From contig JAFTBM010000060.1 in NCBI GenBank assembly GCA_017455205.1, forward strand, positions 1 through 48,024: a stretch of 48,024 nucleotides of DNA. The letters run 5' to 3'. The stretch comes from Bacteroidales bacterium. GTDB taxonomy: Bacteria; Bacteroidota; Bacteroidia; Bacteroidales; P3. The position numbers were made by a program, and so were the translations under genes. The notes below the pieces were generated by a model. It saw only the letters and a list, made by a program, of their open reading frames with translations, did no database searches and was not told where the DNA came from. This document shows, in pieces, positions 40,249 to 48,024 of this stretch; the stretch's first letter is position 1, and each line of letters begins with the position of its first letter.

Positions 40249-42372
40249 ATGGTAAGTATCTCCGACAACCCGCAGACCGCACTCGCTTGGCGCTACATTG
40301 AGCAGACGGGCGTCTCGGTATTCCTCACTGGAAAGGCTGGCACTGGGAAGACTACATTCCTCCAAGAGGTGGTGCGCACCACCACCAAGCGGCACGTGGT
40401 GGTCGCCCCCACGGGCGTGGCCGCCATCAACGCGGGTGGCGTTACCATCCATTCCTTCTTCCAGCTTCCGCTCGACCCCTACCTGCCCGACGTCAAAGAG
40501 CTGATGACCGAATACCAGATAACGCAACGTCGGTATTCGCTCACCCGCGAAAGGCTCAACATCATCCGCACACTTGAGCTACTCATCATCGACGAAATAT
40601 CAATGGTCAGGGCCGACCTGCTCGATGCAGTGGATATGACCCTGCGCCGTGTGCGACACAGCGGGCGCCCTTTTGGCGGCGTACAGCTGCTGATGATTGG
40701 CGACGTGCACCAGCTCTCGCCAGTGGTAACCGACCGAGAGCGCCCCTTTATGGAGCAAGTCTACCCTACCCCCTACTTCTTTGCCAGCAAAGCACTCAAC
40801 CGCCTGTCCTACACCACCATTGAACTCACCACCATCTACCGTCAGCAAGACAGCCTCTTTGTGGAGATACTCAACAGCATACGCAACAACCACATCACCT
40901 CCGAGGTGCTTGATACACTCAACCACCGCGTAGGTCCTGCCAACCCTGACGCTATTACCCTCACCACCCACAACCGCCAAGCCGATGCCATCAACCAGCA
41001 GCACATGGATGCCCTGCAGACCAAGCAGCACACCTTCAAAGCCCACATCACAGGCGACTACTCCGAGCGCCTCTACCCATGCCCCAGCGAGCTGACACTG
41101 AAGGAGAACGAACGCGTGATGTTTATCAAAAACGACTCGTCGGGGCAGCACAACTACTACAATGGGATGCTGGCCACGATAGTGGAGATACGCTCCAGTG
41201 GCGAAGAGGAGATAGTGATGGTGGTAGACGATGAAGGCAACCTGTTCAAAGCCCGACGCGAAACGTGGGAGAACGTGCAATACCACCTTGACCCCCAAAG
41301 CCACGAAATAGCACAGGAGGTGGTCGGTGTCTTCAGCCAATTCCCCTTGCAACCCGCTTGGGCGGTTACTATCCACAAGGCACAGGGATTGACCTTCGAT
41401 CGCGTCAATGTCGATGCCGCTTCGGCATTTGCCTTCGGCCAAGTATATGTAGCCCTCAGCCGCTGCCGAACCCTTGAGGGACTGACACTCACCTCGCGCC
41501 TGACAACCAACATCGCCTTTAGCGACACCTCGGTCAGCCACTTCGTGGACAGCCAGCCCACCTTTGAGGCCGTGTCCAGTGCCGCACCCCAATGCGAGCA
41601 GAACTACCGCATCGAAAAGCTGATGGAACTCTTTGGGATGGAGGGAATGCTCCACGATGCCGACCAACTGGCACTGCAATTCGGCAAGGTTGCCTCCCTC
41701 TACCCCAAGGAGAAGGATCAGCTCAACCACCTGTGCACCACACTTGGTGAACTGCACAACGTGGCAGAACGCTTCAAATCGCAACTGCTCCGCCTTGATG
41801 AGCCGCAGCAATGCACCCGTGCTAGGCAGGGCGCACAATACTTCTCCGACCAGCTATCCCACCTGCTCACCACGCTCGACCAAGCTATGGACGTGGAGAT
41901 CGACAACAAGGAGACCCGCAAAGCCATCGGCGATAGCCACGATGCACTGAAGGGAAGTCTACAACTTCGGCTGGCCTGCTTGAAAGCGGTGGTCGAAAAA
42001 GGCTACAGCGTGGCCACAGTGCAGAAAGCACGTGCCGCCTTTATCGCCGAGGGCAACAAGCCATCTCGCCATCAAAGCCCCTCGGAATCGAAGTCCAAGC
42101 CCAAGGAAAAAGCCTCCAAGCCCAAGCCCGTCTCGGTGGAGCAAGGTCTTATCAACGCCCTGCGCAAATGGCGACTCGAAAAGGCCAACGAGCTTAACGT
42201 GCCTGCCTTTGTCGTTCTCCACCAACGTACCCTCTTAGCCATCGCCAAGGCTCGCCCGCAGACCACCGAGCAGATGCTTCACCTCGAAGGTGTAGGTCCC
42301 AAGACGGTGGAACGCTTCGGCGAGGAAATCATCGGGGCACTCAATGCCTACTTCGACAGCCTGCAGCACTAA
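40249..42372 (+). CDS. PIF1-like superfamily 1 helicase with C-terminal HRDC-like domain
   Basis: 707 residues from the ATG at 40249; an upstream TTG at 40228 overlaps the nitroreductase gene. The Walker A FLTGKAGTGKTTFL is near residue 30, followed by VVVAPTGVAAINAGGVTIHS FFQLP, a hallmark of PIF1/RecD2 helicases, then LLIIDEISMVRADLLDAVD (Walker B) and LLMIGDVHQLSPV (motif III). Motifs V and VI appear as TIHKAQGLTFDRV and VYVALSRCRTLEGL. A Lys-rich linker (about residues 600-630) leads to an HRDC-like end (LRKWRLEKANELNVPAFVVL and LHLEGVGPKTVERFGEEIIG) that may bind DNA. It probably works on forks or G4 DNA. It overlaps the convergent S41 gene by four bases. Confidence 0.93.
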   Translation: MVSISDNPQTALAWRYIEQTGVSVFLTGKAGTGKTTFLQEVVRTTTKRHVVVAPTGVAAINAGGVTIHSFFQLPLDPYLPDVKELMTEYQITQRRYSLTRERLNIIRTLELLIIDEISMVRADLLDAVDMTLRRVRHSGRPFGGVQLLMIGDVHQLSPVVTDRERPFMEQVYPTPYFFASKALNRLSYTTIELTTIYRQQDSLFVEILNSIRNNHITSEVLDTLNHRVGPANPDAITLTTHNRQADAINQQHMDALQTKQHTFKAHITGDYSERLYPCPSELTLKENERVMFIKNDSSGQHNYYNGMLATIVEIRSSGEEEIVMVVDDEGNLFKARRETWENVQYHLDPQSHEIAQEVVGVFSQFPLQPAWAVTIHKAQGLTFDRVNVDAASAFAFGQVYVALSRCRTLEGLTLTSRLTTNIAFSDTSVSHFVDSQPTFEAVSSAAPQCEQNYRIEKLMELFGMEGMLHDADQLALQFGKVASLYPKEKDQLNHLCTTLGELHNVAERFKSQLLRLDEPQQCTRARQGAQYFSDQLSHLLTTLDQAMDVEIDNKETRKAIGDSHDALKGSLQLRLACLKAVVEKGYSVATVQKARAAFIAEGNKPSRHQSPSESKSKPKEKASKPKPVSVEQGLINALRKWRLEKANELNVPAFVVLHQRTLLAIAKARPQTTEQMLHLEGVGPKTVERFGEEIIGALNAYFDSLQH

Positions 42373-43985
42373 TCCTGCCACATCACCTCGCAGGCACGGC
42401 GATAGCCCTCGTCATCGGCTTTCATCACCTGGTAATAATACTCAATGCCATACAGGTAGCGAGCCACCTGTGCTTTGAGCAGCAGGGAAAGGTAGCGGTC
42501 GCTATGCCGTGTGCGGTCGGGTTCGGCTGCCTCCTTGTCGCGGTCGCGCACTATACCGTGGCGTTCAGCCTCGGCGGCCAACAGGGTGTCAATTCCCAAT
42601 TGGTCATAATGGGATTCGAAGTCGGCAAAGTTCTGCAAACGTTCATCTGCCCTGTGGGTATTGACCCACTGCAGTGGGAATTGATTAAGTAGACCATTGC
42701 CACGCAGCGAGATAAAGTAATCGGTCAGCCGCATAGTATCCATCGGGACAAACACATCGGGCATAATCCCCCCACCACCATAGACTATGCGCCCACCAGC
42801 AGTAGTATACTTCAGCGAATCGACAAAATGGATTGAATCGGCATTCACCATCTCGCCGTGCTTCATACGCTGACCGACATCCTTGCGGTAAGCATCCGTC
42901 CCCTCGTCGTAGGGGCGCTGGATGCAACGCCCCGAGGGAGTGTAGTAGCGGGCAGTGGTCAAGCGCACCTGCCCACCATCCTTCATGGGAAACATGCGCT
43001 GCACCAGACCTTTGCCAAACGACCGACGCCCCACCAGCACTCCCCTGTCCCAATCCTGCACCGCACCAGAGACGATTTCCGATGCCGAAGCCGACCCCTC
43101 GTCGATCAGCACCACCAGTCGGTTACCCACAATCGAGCCATCTTCCCCCCTGACGGCCTTCCAACCACCTCGCCCATTGGCACGAAAGTTCTGCCTTGGC
43201 GAAGCGCGACCCATCGTGTAGACTATCAGCTGTTCACGCTCCAGGAACTCGTTGGCCATCCGGTAAGCGATGTCGAGGAAACCACCAGTGTTGCCCCGCA
43301 AGTCAAGTATCATCCCCCGCATCCCCTGTCCTTTGAGGCTTTTCATTGCTTTGTGAAACTCATCAATGGAGGTTCGGGCAAAGCGCGTCAGCCGAATATA
43401 ACCTGTGCTATCGTTGGCCATGAAGTAAGTGTCGATGGAATAAATCGGTATCTTGTCGCGCACCACACGGAAAGTATACTGCCTCCCTTCGCGCAGGATG
43501 TCGAGCACCACCTCGGTGCCTTTCTCGCCGCGCAGGTGGCGGAAGACGAAGTCGTTGCCGATGCTGTCGCCCGTGGCTGGTTTTCCATCGACGCGCAGCA
43601 GGCGGTCGCCCGCCATAATGCCCACTTTCTCGCTCGGTCCACCAGCTATCACGTCGGTGAACACTATGGTATCGCTCACAATCTGGAACGAGACCCCTAC
43701 TCCCTCGAAGTTGCCCTGCAACCCCTCGTTGGCACGCTTCACCTCGCGTGCAGGGATGTAGACACTGTGGGGGTCAAGGGCTTTGAGCATCGCGTTGATG
43801 GCCGTCTCGCCCATCTTGTCCATATCGGGGCGCTCTACATAATTGCCATCGATCATCCCCATCACCTCATCCACCCGCAACTGTCCCGCACTCGTGGTGT
43901 CGGGCACTATCATTGGCTGTGCCATAACCGTGGCTGCCGACCAGCTGACCAACAGCACTACTATCATTATCGCCAAACGTTTCAT
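42369..43985 (-). CDS. S41-family C-terminal processing protease (CtpA/Prc-like)
   Basis: 538 residues. Signal peptide MKRLAIMIVVLLVSWSAATVMA. A PDZ domain lies near residues 85-180 (NFEGVGVSFQI, AGGPSEKVGIMAGDRLLRVD). The catalytic core has ILDLRGNTGGFLDIA, the nucleophile Ser in DEGSASASEIVSGA near residue 298 and the general-base Lys in SFGKGLVQ. YYTPSGRCIQRPY and LLKAQVARYLYGIEYYY follow. Such proteases cut proteins at the C-terminus in the periplasm and help quality control. It overlaps the helicase stop by four bases in convergent direction. It lies 9 bases after the agmatine deiminase gene, so it is probably cotranscribed with the putrescine genes. The call is secure; the substrate is unknown. 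Confidence 0.96.
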   Translation of the reverse strand: MKRLAIMIVVLLVSWSAATVMAQPMIVPDTTSAGQLRVDEVMGMIDGNYVERPDMDKMGETAINAMLKALDPHSVYIPAREVKRANEGLQGNFEGVGVSFQIVSDTIVFTDVIAGGPSEKVGIMAGDRLLRVDGKPATGDSIGNDFVFRHLRGEKGTEVVLDILREGRQYTFRVVRDKIPIYSIDTYFMANDSTGYIRLTRFARTSIDEFHKAMKSLKGQGMRGMILDLRGNTGGFLDIAYRMANEFLEREQLIVYTMGRASPRQNFRANGRGGWKAVRGEDGSIVGNRLVVLIDEGSASASEIVSGAVQDWDRGVLVGRRSFGKGLVQRMFPMKDGGQVRLTTARYYTPSGRCIQRPYDEGTDAYRKDVGQRMKHGEMVNADSIHFVDSLKYTTAGGRIVYGGGGIMPDVFVPMDTMRLTDYFISLRGNGLLNQFPLQWVNTHRADERLQNFADFESHYDQLGIDTLLAAEAERHGIVRDRDKEAAEPDRTRHSDRYLSLLLKAQVARYLYGIEYYYQVMKADDEGYRRACEVMWQD

Positions 43986-43994
43986 ATTCGCTCT

Positions 43995-45038
43995 TTACTG
44001 AATGAGTGCTGGCATCTGCTGGCTCAGGCAATGGAAACTGCCCAGCCCCCACACAATGTCGGTCGAATCTATTCCCACCACTTCCCTGTCGGGGAAGCAT
44101 GCCTCAAGGATATAGGCAGCCTCGTTGTCGGTCAGGCAGCGGTAGGTGGGGAAAATCACCTTACCGTTGGCTATGTAGAAGTTGGCATAGCTGGCGGGAA
44201 GTCGTTGCCCATCGTAGAACACCATATCGGGCATCGGCAACTCAACCACCGTGGGCTGCTTGCCGTTGGCCAGCCGACAGTGGTTGAGCATGCGCAAATT
44301 CTTTTGCAAAGGCTCATAGTTCTCGTCCCAAACGTTCTCCTCCACCGCAGCCAATATCGTATCTTCGCCCACAAAGCGGACTATATCGTCGATATGTCCA
44401 TCCGTATCGTCGCCCACAATGCCCTCGCCCAACCACACAATGTTTTCCACCCCGTAGTAATCACGCAGGTAACCTTCTATCTGGTCCTGACCAAGCTGCG
44501 GATTGCGGTTGGAGTTGAGCAAACACGAGGTAGTGGTCAGCAAATCGCCACAGCCGTTCACTTCTATTGAGCCCCCCTCCATCACTATCCCTGGCGAGAA
44601 CAAGTCCACCTCGGGCATCAACTCGTGAATACGCAGCGGCACCTCGGTGTCCAACTCGTAGGGATATTTCCCGCCCCAGGCATTGTGGTTCCAATTGACC
44701 ATTGCTCGCCGCGAAGGCTCTTTGCGGTTGAGCAGAAACGCTGGGCCATGGTCGCGGCACCATGCATCGTTGCTCGGAATAATATGCAGGCTGATATTCT
44801 GCATCCGGCATCCAGCCTCTTCCAGTTGCCCCCGCACCCGGTCGGCCACCTCTTGGTCGTCCACATTGATATGCACCCTCTCGTCCTCGGCGAGGGTTTT
44901 GATAAAGAGGTGATACGATGGGTAGATGTTCTCAATCTTCCCTGGCCATGAGTCGGGATTCTTGGGGTAAGTGAGCCAAGTGGCCTCATGCTTTGCCCAC
45001 TCTGCCGGCATATAATATCCTTGTTCCTTTGGAGTCAT
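43995..45038 (-). CDS. aguA: Agmatine deiminase
   Basis: 347 residues from the ATG at 45038; longer frames overlap the upstream gene. Family text includes MPAEWAKHEATWLTYPKN, IIPSNDAWCRDHGPAFLLN, FNHNAWGGKYPY-like NWNHNAWGGKYPYELD, MEGGSIEVNG and GDDTDGHIDDIVRFV. The nucleophile Cys is in GLGSFHCLSQQMPA near residue 336. The enzyme turns agmatine into N-carbamoylputrescine and ammonia. The next gene upstream makes the second step, and the two are ten bases apart, a complete pathway to putrescine. The identity is secure. Confidence 0.96.
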   Translation of the reverse strand: MTPKEQGYYMPAEWAKHEATWLTYPKNPDSWPGKIENIYPSYHLFIKTLAEDERVHINVDDQEVADRVRGQLEEAGCRMQNISLHIIPSNDAWCRDHGPAFLLNRKEPSRRAMVNWNHNAWGGKYPYELDTEVPLRIHELMPEVDLFSPGIVMEGGSIEVNGCGDLLTTTSCLLNSNRNPQLGQDQIEGYLRDYYGVENIVWLGEGIVGDDTDGHIDDIVRFVGEDTILAAVEENVWDENYEPLQKNLRMLNHCRLANGKQPTVVELPMPDMVFYDGQRLPASYANFYIANGKVIFPTYRCLTDNEAAYILEACFPDREVVGIDSTDIVWGLGSFHCLSQQMPALIQ

Positions 45039-45048
45039 ATCGCAGAAC

Positions 45049-45921
45049 TTATTCTTCGTCAATATAGCGTTTAAGGATGCTGTCGTAGCTATCGATGCGG
45101 CGGTCGCGGAGGTAGGGCCAGTGGCGGCGGTAGTGGTCGCTCTGGTCGAGGTCAAGCTCCTCCACGTGCCATGCCTCCTCCAAGTGGGGCGCCTGCCAAA
45201 GCACCCTGCCGAAAGCATTGGCCACAAAACTGCCCCCCCAAAATTGCATCCCCCCCTCGCGGCCTGTGCGGTTGACGCTCACCACCGGCACCCCGTTGGC
45301 CACCGCATGGCTGCGCTGGATGGTCTGCCAAGCCTCATACTGCTCGCGGTTGTCGGCCTCCTTCTGCCGCACGTCCCAACCGATGGCCGTCGGGTAAAAC
45401 AGTATTTCAGCTCCCATCAAGGCCGTTATCCTGCTGGCCTCGGGAAACCACTGATCCCAGCATATCAGCACACCGATGGTGGCAAACCGAGTTCGAAACA
45501 CCTTGTAGCCCAAATCGCCTGGCGTGAAGTAGAATTTTTCATAGAAGCCAGGGTCGTCGGGGATGTGCATCTTGCGATATTTGCCCAGGTAGCTGCCGTC
45601 GGCATCAATCACGGCGGTGGTGTTGTGGTACAAGCCTTCAGCCCGCTTCTCGAACAGCGAACAGACTATCACCACCCCCAGCTCGCGCGCCAGCTCTTGA
45701 AAGTGCCGCGTGGTCGGTCCCTCGGGCACTGCCTCGGCCAGTGCAAAGGCTTCGTAGCGCTCCTCATCGCAGAAATATAGCGTCGCAAACAACTCCTGAA
45801 GGCAGATGATCTGTGCACCCTCGGCGGCCAACCGGCGCACGCTATCGGTGTAGCGCACAATGTTTTGCTGCTTGTCGGCCACGCAGCTCATCTGCGCCAG
45901 CCCCACTTTCACTTTATTCAT
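45049..45921 (-). CDS. aguB: N-carbamoylputrescine amidohydrolase
   Basis: 290 residues. A nitrilase-family enzyme with catalytic Glu in ICLQELFATLYFC (near 43), Lys in GKYRKMHIPDD (near 115) and Cys in GVLICWDQWFPEASR (near 154). The texts QELFATLYFC and HIPDDPGFYEKFYF are characteristic of the putrescine branch. It cleaves N-carbamoylputrescine to putrescine, CO2 and ammonia. First gene of the transcript aguB-aguA-S41 protease, with promoter at 45944-45973. Putrescine serves as polyamine and in some Bacteroidota for surface peptidoglycan or lipid use; the use here is unknown. Confidence 0.96.
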   Translation of the reverse strand: MNKVKVGLAQMSCVADKQQNIVRYTDSVRRLAAEGAQIICLQELFATLYFCDEERYEAFALAEAVPEGPTTRHFQELARELGVVIVCSLFEKRAEGLYHNTTAVIDADGSYLGKYRKMHIPDDPGFYEKFYFTPGDLGYKVFRTRFATIGVLICWDQWFPEASRITALMGAEILFYPTAIGWDVRQKEADNREQYEAWQTIQRSHAVANGVPVVSVNRTGREGGMQFWGGSFVANAFGRVLWQAPHLEEAWHVEELDLDQSDHYRRHWPYLRDRRIDSYDSILKRYIDEE

Positions 45922-45943
45922 AGTCGCCTCATCAATTTGCCTG

Positions 45944-45973
45944 CAAATTTACGAAAAAATTACGCAACCTCAA
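45944..45973 (-). promoter_or_regulatory. Promoter of the putrescine operon
   Basis: On the minus strand TTG (45971-45973) and TAAATTTG (45944-45951) are 19 bases apart. Transcription would begin near 45938 with a leader of about 17 bases before aguB. Confidence 0.75.
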
Positions 45974-46099
45974 CCGCCTGCCGAAAAATAATTCCCCTGC
46001 GTCTTGAGCCATTGAGCATTACCTTATCGTCTTTCGCTACACGCCAGCCAGCTGCGGAGAAGGGTTTACCTCAATCAATGGTCGATAGAACCACCTACA

Positions 46100-46420
46100 T
46101 CAACTTTTGCCAATGCTCCTTTCGCTCCTTGCCGTTTTGCTGCACCATAAGGTCCTTACTATTCGTCTATATGTCCATACAACTCGTCCCACTCTCTTCA
46201 CACCCATAGGCATTCCTTTACATCCTAACGCAATAATGTAAGGGACACAAGCCGTAAAATACCCAAGCTGTACGACCACTGTATTTGGAGAACGGTTGAT
46301 TAGTTGTGCCAGTTCAATCACTTCGGGGCTTGTGCCATTCATTCTCCCCAAAGGTACTTGAACATGCACACCAAGATTCAGTATCAACTCTTCTCTCGTC
46401 CAAAGTCGACCTCGTGCCAT
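46100..46420 (-). pseudogene. Decayed N-terminal fragment of an HNH-endonuclease-like gene
   Basis: A 106-codon frame starts MARGRLWTREELILNLGVHV, then LGRMNGTSPEVIELAQLINR and SPNTVVVQLGYFTACVPY. This resembles the N-terminus of predicted HNH restriction endonucleases whose usual text is 'R..W.reELilaLnLY.k.pfGr.h...PeVieLA.liGRtpnAva.rL.Nfa..DP'. Here key positions are changed and the frame loses similarity after about residue 80, ending without the HNH domain, which would be expected some 100-150 residues on. It is best read as a remnant of a lost defence gene. The recognition is by memory of the family, with moderate certainty. Confidence 0.6.
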
Positions 46421-46607
46421 ATCTTATGTACCATCGCTACATCACCAGTTTTCTGCTCTCTTTGCTATACTTGAATTTTCGTTAGTACGCCATTCACTTT
46501 TGTTGCAACACACTTCCCCTTTTTACCGTGAACTATCAACATCTAAATTATGTAATGTTTACCTTACGGATCTTGGTAGCTGATTTGATGGAGGTACTTT
46601 TTCATTT
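46421..46607. other. Gene-free spacer, no clear feature
   Basis: The sequence between the HNH remnant and repeat copy D has no recognisable gene or promoter. It may contain more decayed DNA from the same acquired region. Confidence 0.5.
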
Positions 46608-46715
46608 CCAACCCCACCTCAACTCCTCATCATCTCCTATCCATCTCCTACCTAAAAAAAGGATGGGTAGGAGATGGGTAGGAGATGATAAGGCGTTGGT
46701 AAGGAGATGGTCACT
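46608..46715. repeat. Inverted element of 11-bp units, family 2 copy D
   Basis: On the plus strand the left half (CTCCTCATCATCTCCTATCC and on) and the right half (GGTAGGAGATGGGTAGGAGA and on) pair over about 30 bases with few mismatches around TAAAAAAA. Read on the minus strand it begins with AGTGACCATCTCCTTACC as copy C does, followed by ACCAACGCCTT-like, ATCATCTCCTA and CCCATCTCCTA units, all of 11 bases. One more CATCTCCTACC occurs just outside at 46746. Confidence 0.75.
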
Positions 46716-47005
46716 CTTAATGACTGATAATGAACTATTTGCAATCATCTCCTACCAAATTCATATTTTGTTGGTTTTCAAATTGTTACAAAATGGACAA
46801 TTTTGGGGGTGTTTAGGGAGTTTTGTCCCGTTTTCGATGCTTTCCGAATGAGCATTTTCTTCGCTCACGAGGGTCATCATGCTAATAACTGATGGCCTTT
46901 CGAGAGCTATTTGATGAAAATGCCATCGGCACCGACTACGCTACAAGATTGCATTTGAACAAGGTGAAGAATATTTGCTCCGCGATTGCTTTTTTTTTCG
47001 TAAAA
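46716..47005. other. Gene-free region before nqrA
   Basis: A+T-rich, with the open frames interrupted or made of repeat copy D. No gene is supported. It holds the promoter-like site for nqrA at its end. Confidence 0.5.
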
Positions 47006-47036
47006 TTGCATTGCTAAAAGTGTATACTTACCGTTG
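47006..47036 (+). promoter_or_regulatory. Possible nqrA promoter
   Basis: TTG at 47006-47008 and TACCGTTG at 47029-47036 (one mismatch from TAnnTTTG) are 20 bases apart. It would give a very short leader (about 7 bases) before the ATG at 47049, which makes the call moderate. Confidence 0.5.
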
Positions 47037-47048
47037 CAGAACAGCAGA

Positions 47049-48024
47049 ATGACCATCAAGATAAGGAAAGGACTTGACATTCCTATCGGCGGGATGCCGA
47101 AGATGGAAATAATTGATTTACTATCCACCACACAACGATTTGCCATTAAACCGCCCGATGTGGTGGGTTTCACACCGAGGCTGCTGGTGGCCGAGGGTGA
47201 TAGCGTTGTGGCAGGGCAGCCACTGGTGGCCGATAAGGACGACCCGAGATTGACGTTGCCATCGCCAGTCAGCGGTGCGGTAAAGGCCATTGTTCGCGGC
47301 GAGAAACGCAAGTTGCTGGAGGTGGTGGTTTGTCGGATTACTCAGAATAATCAGAATACTCCGAATACTCAGAGTACTCCGAATACTCTGCCCCCCGATA
47401 GCCCCGTCTGGTGGATGATCAAGGAACGCCCCTTCGGCACCATCGCCGACCCCGACCACAAGCCCAAAGGCATCTTCGTCTCCATGCGCGACACCAACCC
47501 CCTGGCACCGGACCTCGCCTTCGCCCTGAAGGGGCGCGAGCATGAGTTCGAGGCTGGCATCGCCGCCCTGGGCCGGCTGGCCGAGGTGCACACCGTGCAT
47601 GCCGAAGGCCCCCACCCCGCCGGCAACGTCGGCACACAGATTGCCGCCATCAGCCCCCTGAACAAGGGCGAGTACGTATGGACCGTCAACGCACAGGATG
47701 TGGCCACCATCGGCCGCTGGTGCCTCACCGGCGAGTACCGCCCCGAGCGCGTCATTGCCGTCGGTGGCCCCGCCGCCAAGTGTCCCAAGTACTACCGTGT
47801 GCTCTGCGGCACCAGCATACAGCGCATTGCCGAAGTACAGCTGATGGATCCTTGCTATCCTCAACTGACCACTGCCCACTCCCCTCTTCCCACTCGAATC
47901 ATCTCCGGCAGCGTTCTCAGCGGCACCCGCATCGAAGCCGACGGCTTCCTGGGCATGTACGACCACCAGCTCACCTTCATCGAGGAGGGCGACCAGTACG
48001 AGTTCATGGGCTGGCTTATGCCGG
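47049..48024 (+). CDS. nqrA: Na+-translocating NADH:quinone reductase subunit A, 5' part
   Basis: The frame is open for 325 codons from the ATG at 47049 to the window edge; the usual length is about 450, so the 3' end is missing. The start MTIKIRKGLDIPIGGMPKME, then FTPRLLVAEGDSVVAGQPLV, PSPVSGAVKAIVRGEKRKLL EVVV and HPAGNVGTQIAAISPLNKGE YVWTVN are NqrA signatures. NqrA is the peripheral quinone-binding subunit of the six-subunit pump that exports Na+ during NADH oxidation. Residues about 97-115 (NNQNTPNTQSTPNT) and 270-283 (LTTAHSPLPTR) are low-complexity inserts made from repeated DNA. The genes nqrB-F would be expected beyond the window. Confidence 0.95.
   Translation, partial: MTIKIRKGLDIPIGGMPKMEIIDLLSTTQRFAIKPPDVVGFTPRLLVAEGDSVVAGQPLVADKDDPRLTLPSPVSGAVKAIVRGEKRKLLEVVVCRITQNNQNTPNTQSTPNTLPPDSPVWWMIKERPFGTIADPDHKPKGIFVSMRDTNPLAPDLAFALKGREHEFEAGIAALGRLAEVHTVHAEGPHPAGNVGTQIAAISPLNKGEYVWTVNAQDVATIGRWCLTGEYRPERVIAVGGPAAKCPKYYRVLCGTSIQRIAEVQLMDPCYPQLTTAHSPLPTRIISGSVLSGTRIEADGFLGMYDHQLTFIEEGDQYEFMGWLMP

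Noticed and set aside
42858-44570. Plus-strand open frame of 570 codons
   Set aside because: It covers the S41 protease and agmatine deiminase genes, whose catalytic motifs are clear on the minus strand.
46528-46851. Plus-strand open frame of 107 codons
   Set aside because: It consists mostly of repeat copy D and flanking A+T-rich DNA, with no conserved features.

Overview
The window looks like chromosomal DNA from a member of the Bacteroidales (phylum Bacteroidota). The evidence is: a type IX secretion (T9SS) C-terminal domain, and another sorting-like tail, on secreted proteins; many lipoproteins; promoters of the Bacteroidota form TTG-N19/20-TAnnTTTG; an Nqr-type NADH dehydrogenase; the recF-DUF721 pair; and few Shine-Dalgarno sites. 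I cannot name the species.

Layout. (1) 1-426: 5' part of a small T9SS-exported protein on the minus strand, with an odd leader holding a long hairpin and a run of 13 G/C pairs. (2) 829-5389: a tight plus-strand operon of envelope proteins (short membrane protein resembling an anti-sigma factor, transglutaminase-like protein, two LPP20-like proteins, lipoprotein with fibronectin-like repeats). A sigma-70/ECF-like factor follows at 5997-6626. (3) About 6630-11040: an A+T-rich accessory island with XRE, DUF2442 and DUF4160 genes on the minus strand, an FRG-domain gene, and the first 740 or so codons of a giant BspA-like protein. The giant gene (1846 aa) turns abruptly G+C-rich in mid-gene and continues with thirteen 69-aa InlB-type repeats. 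A second transglutaminase-like gene follows it. (4) 15896-35965: a long minus-strand block of mostly core genes: hydE, a GH20 hexosaminidase, corA, an M13 peptidase, an unknown secreted protein, polA, pdxA, an M17 aminopeptidase, a shortened ABC transporter, DUF721, recF, ispH, an M23 peptidase, an unknown gene and lpdA. (5) 35966-37170: a gene-free region with weak DnaA-box-like sites, then dnaA reading rightward. Genes diverge here, so it is a candidate replication origin. (6) 37171-42372: dnaA, a flavin reductase-like gene, a small lipoprotein, a nitroreductase and a PIF1-type helicase with an HRDC-like end. (7) 42369-45921, minus strand: an S41 protease and a two-gene agmatine-to-putrescine pathway. 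(8) 45922-48024: a decayed HNH-endonuclease fragment, a repeat element and the 5' part of nqrA.

The least explained signal is a set of four intergenic elements built from 11-bp units in inverted halves. Two (5449-5570 and 19964-20085) are each exactly 122 bp with a 59 + 4 + 59 layout and a CTCCGTGTCAN unit. Two others (36435-36532 and 46608-46715) use a different unit, ACCATCTCCTT-like, with the same 11-bp period. I know no named element with this design. Other points of interest are the composition break inside the giant gene, the four-base overlap joining the FRG gene to it, minisatellite-like inserts inside nqrA, an ABC transporter that ends right after its H-loop, and a PolA whose proofreading motifs seem lost. 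All calls come from reading the sequence; no database search was run.
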